A stretch of 58,347 bases of DNA. It comes from Herbaspirillum frisingense GSF30. GTDB taxonomy: Bacteria; Pseudomonadota; Gammaproteobacteria; Burkholderiales; Burkholderiaceae_D. Numbering within the stretch: the stretch's first letter is position 1; every line of letters starts with the position of its first letter. Positions 57,606 through 58,347 of this stretch are shown here, piece by piece. The notes beneath the pieces are model-generated. The model saw nothing but the letters and a program-made list of their open reading frames with translations. It did no database searches and was not told the origin of the DNA. The stretch spans positions 1-58,347 of the forward strand of contig NZ_AEEC02000033.1 of assembly GCF_000300975.2 (NCBI RefSeq), in the 5' to 3' direction. Made by a program: the position numbers and the translations under genes.

Positions 57606-57992
57606 ATGAACAAGCCTACTTACTCCCGCTTCCGCTTCCTGAAGCTGGTCGCCCAAGCTGGGCTGATCTGCGCCGCCCTGAGCCATCAGGCACACGCGCA
57701 GGCGAACCTGGACTTCTTCGCCAATACGGCCGTGGCCGATCTGCAGAAGGAACAGATCAATTCCCTGTATGCCGCCATCACGGCGTCGCTGGATGCAGGC
57801 GTGAGCGGCAAGACCTCGCAGTGGACCGATGGCCCCAAGCCCTCCACCACGGCCAAGATCACGCCGACCTTCGAGCAAGGCACCCCGCCCTGCGCCAAGG
57901 TGGACCTCGTGGTCAGCAGCAAGCGCGGCACCGAGCCACTGAAATTGCGCTATTGCAAGAACAGTGCAGGCAAGTGGGCATTGAGCAACTGA
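57606..57992 (+). CDS. Small secreted protein, surface-antigen-like
   Basis: A 128-residue protein with a signal peptide (FLKLVAQAGLICAALSHQAHAQA, cleavage near 32). The mature part ends in the pattern seen at the end of RT0821/Lpp0805-type surface antigens: a WTDG segment, PTFEQGTPPCAKVDLVV and LKLRYCKNSAGKWAL, with two cysteines that could form a disulfide. There is no glycine-zipper domain. ATG 57606 is chosen because the signal peptide begins there; the longer frame to 57510 has no signal logic. Family call is tentative. Confidence 0.65.
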   Translation: MNKPTYSRFRFLKLVAQAGLICAALSHQAHAQANLDFFANTAVADLQKEQINSLYAAITASLDAGVSGKTSQWTDGPKPSTTAKITPTFEQGTPPCAKVDLVVSSKRGTEPLKLRYCKNSAGKWALSN

Positions 57993-58090
57993 TGTCCTGA
58001 TCGGCAGCGCGGCCGCTTGGAGGCTGGCTGGATCGGGAGCAGATGCCACGACAAAAGACGACCTGAGGGTTAATGCCGTTCAGTTAAGAA

Positions 58091-58128
58091 AAAATCGCCG
58101 CGCCAGATGACTTTGGCGCGGCGATTTT
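58091..58128. terminator. Bidirectional intrinsic terminator after the small secreted protein gene
   Basis: AAAATCGCCGCGCCA at 58091-58105 pairs perfectly with TGGCGCGGCGATTTT at 58114-58128 around an eight-base loop. The A tract on the left and T tract on the right allow function in both directions; it is about 100 bases after the stop of the gene at 57606. Confidence 0.88.
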
Positions 58129-58156
58129 GCTTGGTTCTCTTCAAGCCATCTGAAAC

Positions 58157-58255
58157 AGTTCGGACTGAGTAGGCCCTTTAGGGCCGTATCGAAGGCGCTG
58201 CTCAGCTTGTGGCGCGCCTTCGATACGCGGCTACGCCGCTACTCAGGACGAACGG
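58157..58255. repeat. REP-like palindromic repeat, copy 2
   Basis: The same arms as at 6068-6185: TTCGGACTGAGTAGGCCC at 58160-58177 and CGTATCGAAGGCGC at 58186-58199 on the left, then GCGCCTTCGATACGCGGC at 58214-58231 and CTACTCAGGACGAACGG at 58239-58255 on the right. The spacer is shorter than in copy 1 and the outer arms carry small differences (AGTCC versus AGGAC), as expected for old copies. Confidence 0.85.
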
Positions 58256-58322
58256 TCAGCGGTGGTGCAAACAAAGTCTGAGCGAGCTTTCGAGCTGGTA
58301 ACAAGCTTAACTGAACGGCATT

Positions 58323-58347
58323 ACGACCTGAGGGTCGTCTTTTTTTT
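58323..58347 (+). terminator. Intrinsic terminator at the window end
   Basis: ACGACC at 58323-58328 pairs with GGTCGT at 58333-58338 around TGAG and is followed by C and eight T residues to the window end. It is part of the right arm of the composite inverted repeat. Confidence 0.75.

Larger units (their letters stand above)
58053..58341. repeat. Inverted-repeat-bounded composite element at the window end
   Basis: An 18-bp perfect inverted repeat, TAATGCCGTTCAGTTAAG at 58071-58088 and its complement at 58306-58323, encloses about 217 bases. Outside it, ACGACCTGAGGGT is repeated directly at 58058-58070 and 58323-58335. Inside are a terminator hairpin and a copy of the REP-like palindrome. The nesting suggests a small non-autonomous mobile element (MITE-like), but no target duplication was verified. 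Confidence 0.5.

Overview
The window is a high-GC chromosomal segment that looks like a Herbaspirillum-type betaproteobacterium (Oxalobacteraceae, Burkholderiales). That assignment is inferred from codon use, gene content (oxidative xylose catabolism, many membrane-bound dehydrogenases, several ACS-type MFS permeases, AraC/LysR/RpiR regulators) and the general character of the proteins; no rRNA or tRNA marker is present. There is no phage, integrase, transposase or CRISPR array. The segment is a mosaic of peripheral carbon and nitrogen catabolic operons, each with its own adjacent regulator.

Region 1 (1-12751): the 3' part of a D-Ala-D-Ala endopeptidase gene, a convergent membrane diguanylate cyclase, and a xylose regulon. 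The minus-strand operon reads xylF-xylG-xylH-xylB-xylD-amidohydrolase (binding protein, ATPase, permease, D-xylose dehydrogenase, D-xylonate dehydratase, probable lactonase), with the cyclase gene trailing on the same strand. The divergent xylR-galM pair gives the activator and a mutarotase. A REP-like palindrome and an intercistronic stem-loop lie inside the operon. Region 2 (12752-21185): a DUF4160/DUF2442 pair with a palindromic operator, an isoquinoline-1-oxidoreductase-type molybdoenzyme (IorA, IorB) with a three-heme cytochrome c and a convergent XdhC-family chaperone, a zinc alcohol dehydrogenase, and a decayed cyclophilin-like gene.

Region 3 (21186-28616): a LysR regulator divergent from a glycolate-oxidase-type three-subunit dehydrogenase in the order E-F-D (the D gene has an apparent frameshift at its start), then 4-hydroxyphenylpyruvate dioxygenase and an MFS permease. 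The arrangement suggests oxidation of a D-2-hydroxy acid such as 4-hydroxyphenyllactate into the homogentisate route. Region 4 (28647-36189): a three-subunit gluconate-2-dehydrogenase-type enzyme, a NIT-ANTAR antiterminator gene just upstream of it, and a periplasmic YVTN beta-propeller/DUF305 pair.

Region 5 (36308-40504): an SDR with a divergent AraC regulator, a YitT-family membrane protein, and an AraC/DUF2000 pair. Region 6 (40576-46781): a divergent RpiR regulator and an operon that packs three different DUF1989 proteins around a complete polar amino-acid-type ABC importer, with no urea carboxylase in sight; this is the strongest candidate for an undescribed pathway. Region 7 (46818-55174): a LysR regulator divergent from an operon of exported amidohydrolase, MFS, SMP-30 lactonase, RraA-like aldolase, 2-hydroxyacid dehydrogenase and second MFS, closed by a convergent paralogous exported amidohydrolase; it reads as a lactone or sugar-acid route of unknown substrate. 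Region 8 (55175-58347): a small membrane protein preceded by a terminator and possible small RNA, a secreted alpha/beta hydrolase, a small secreted protein, and a nested set of inverted repeats that includes a second copy of the REP-like palindrome.
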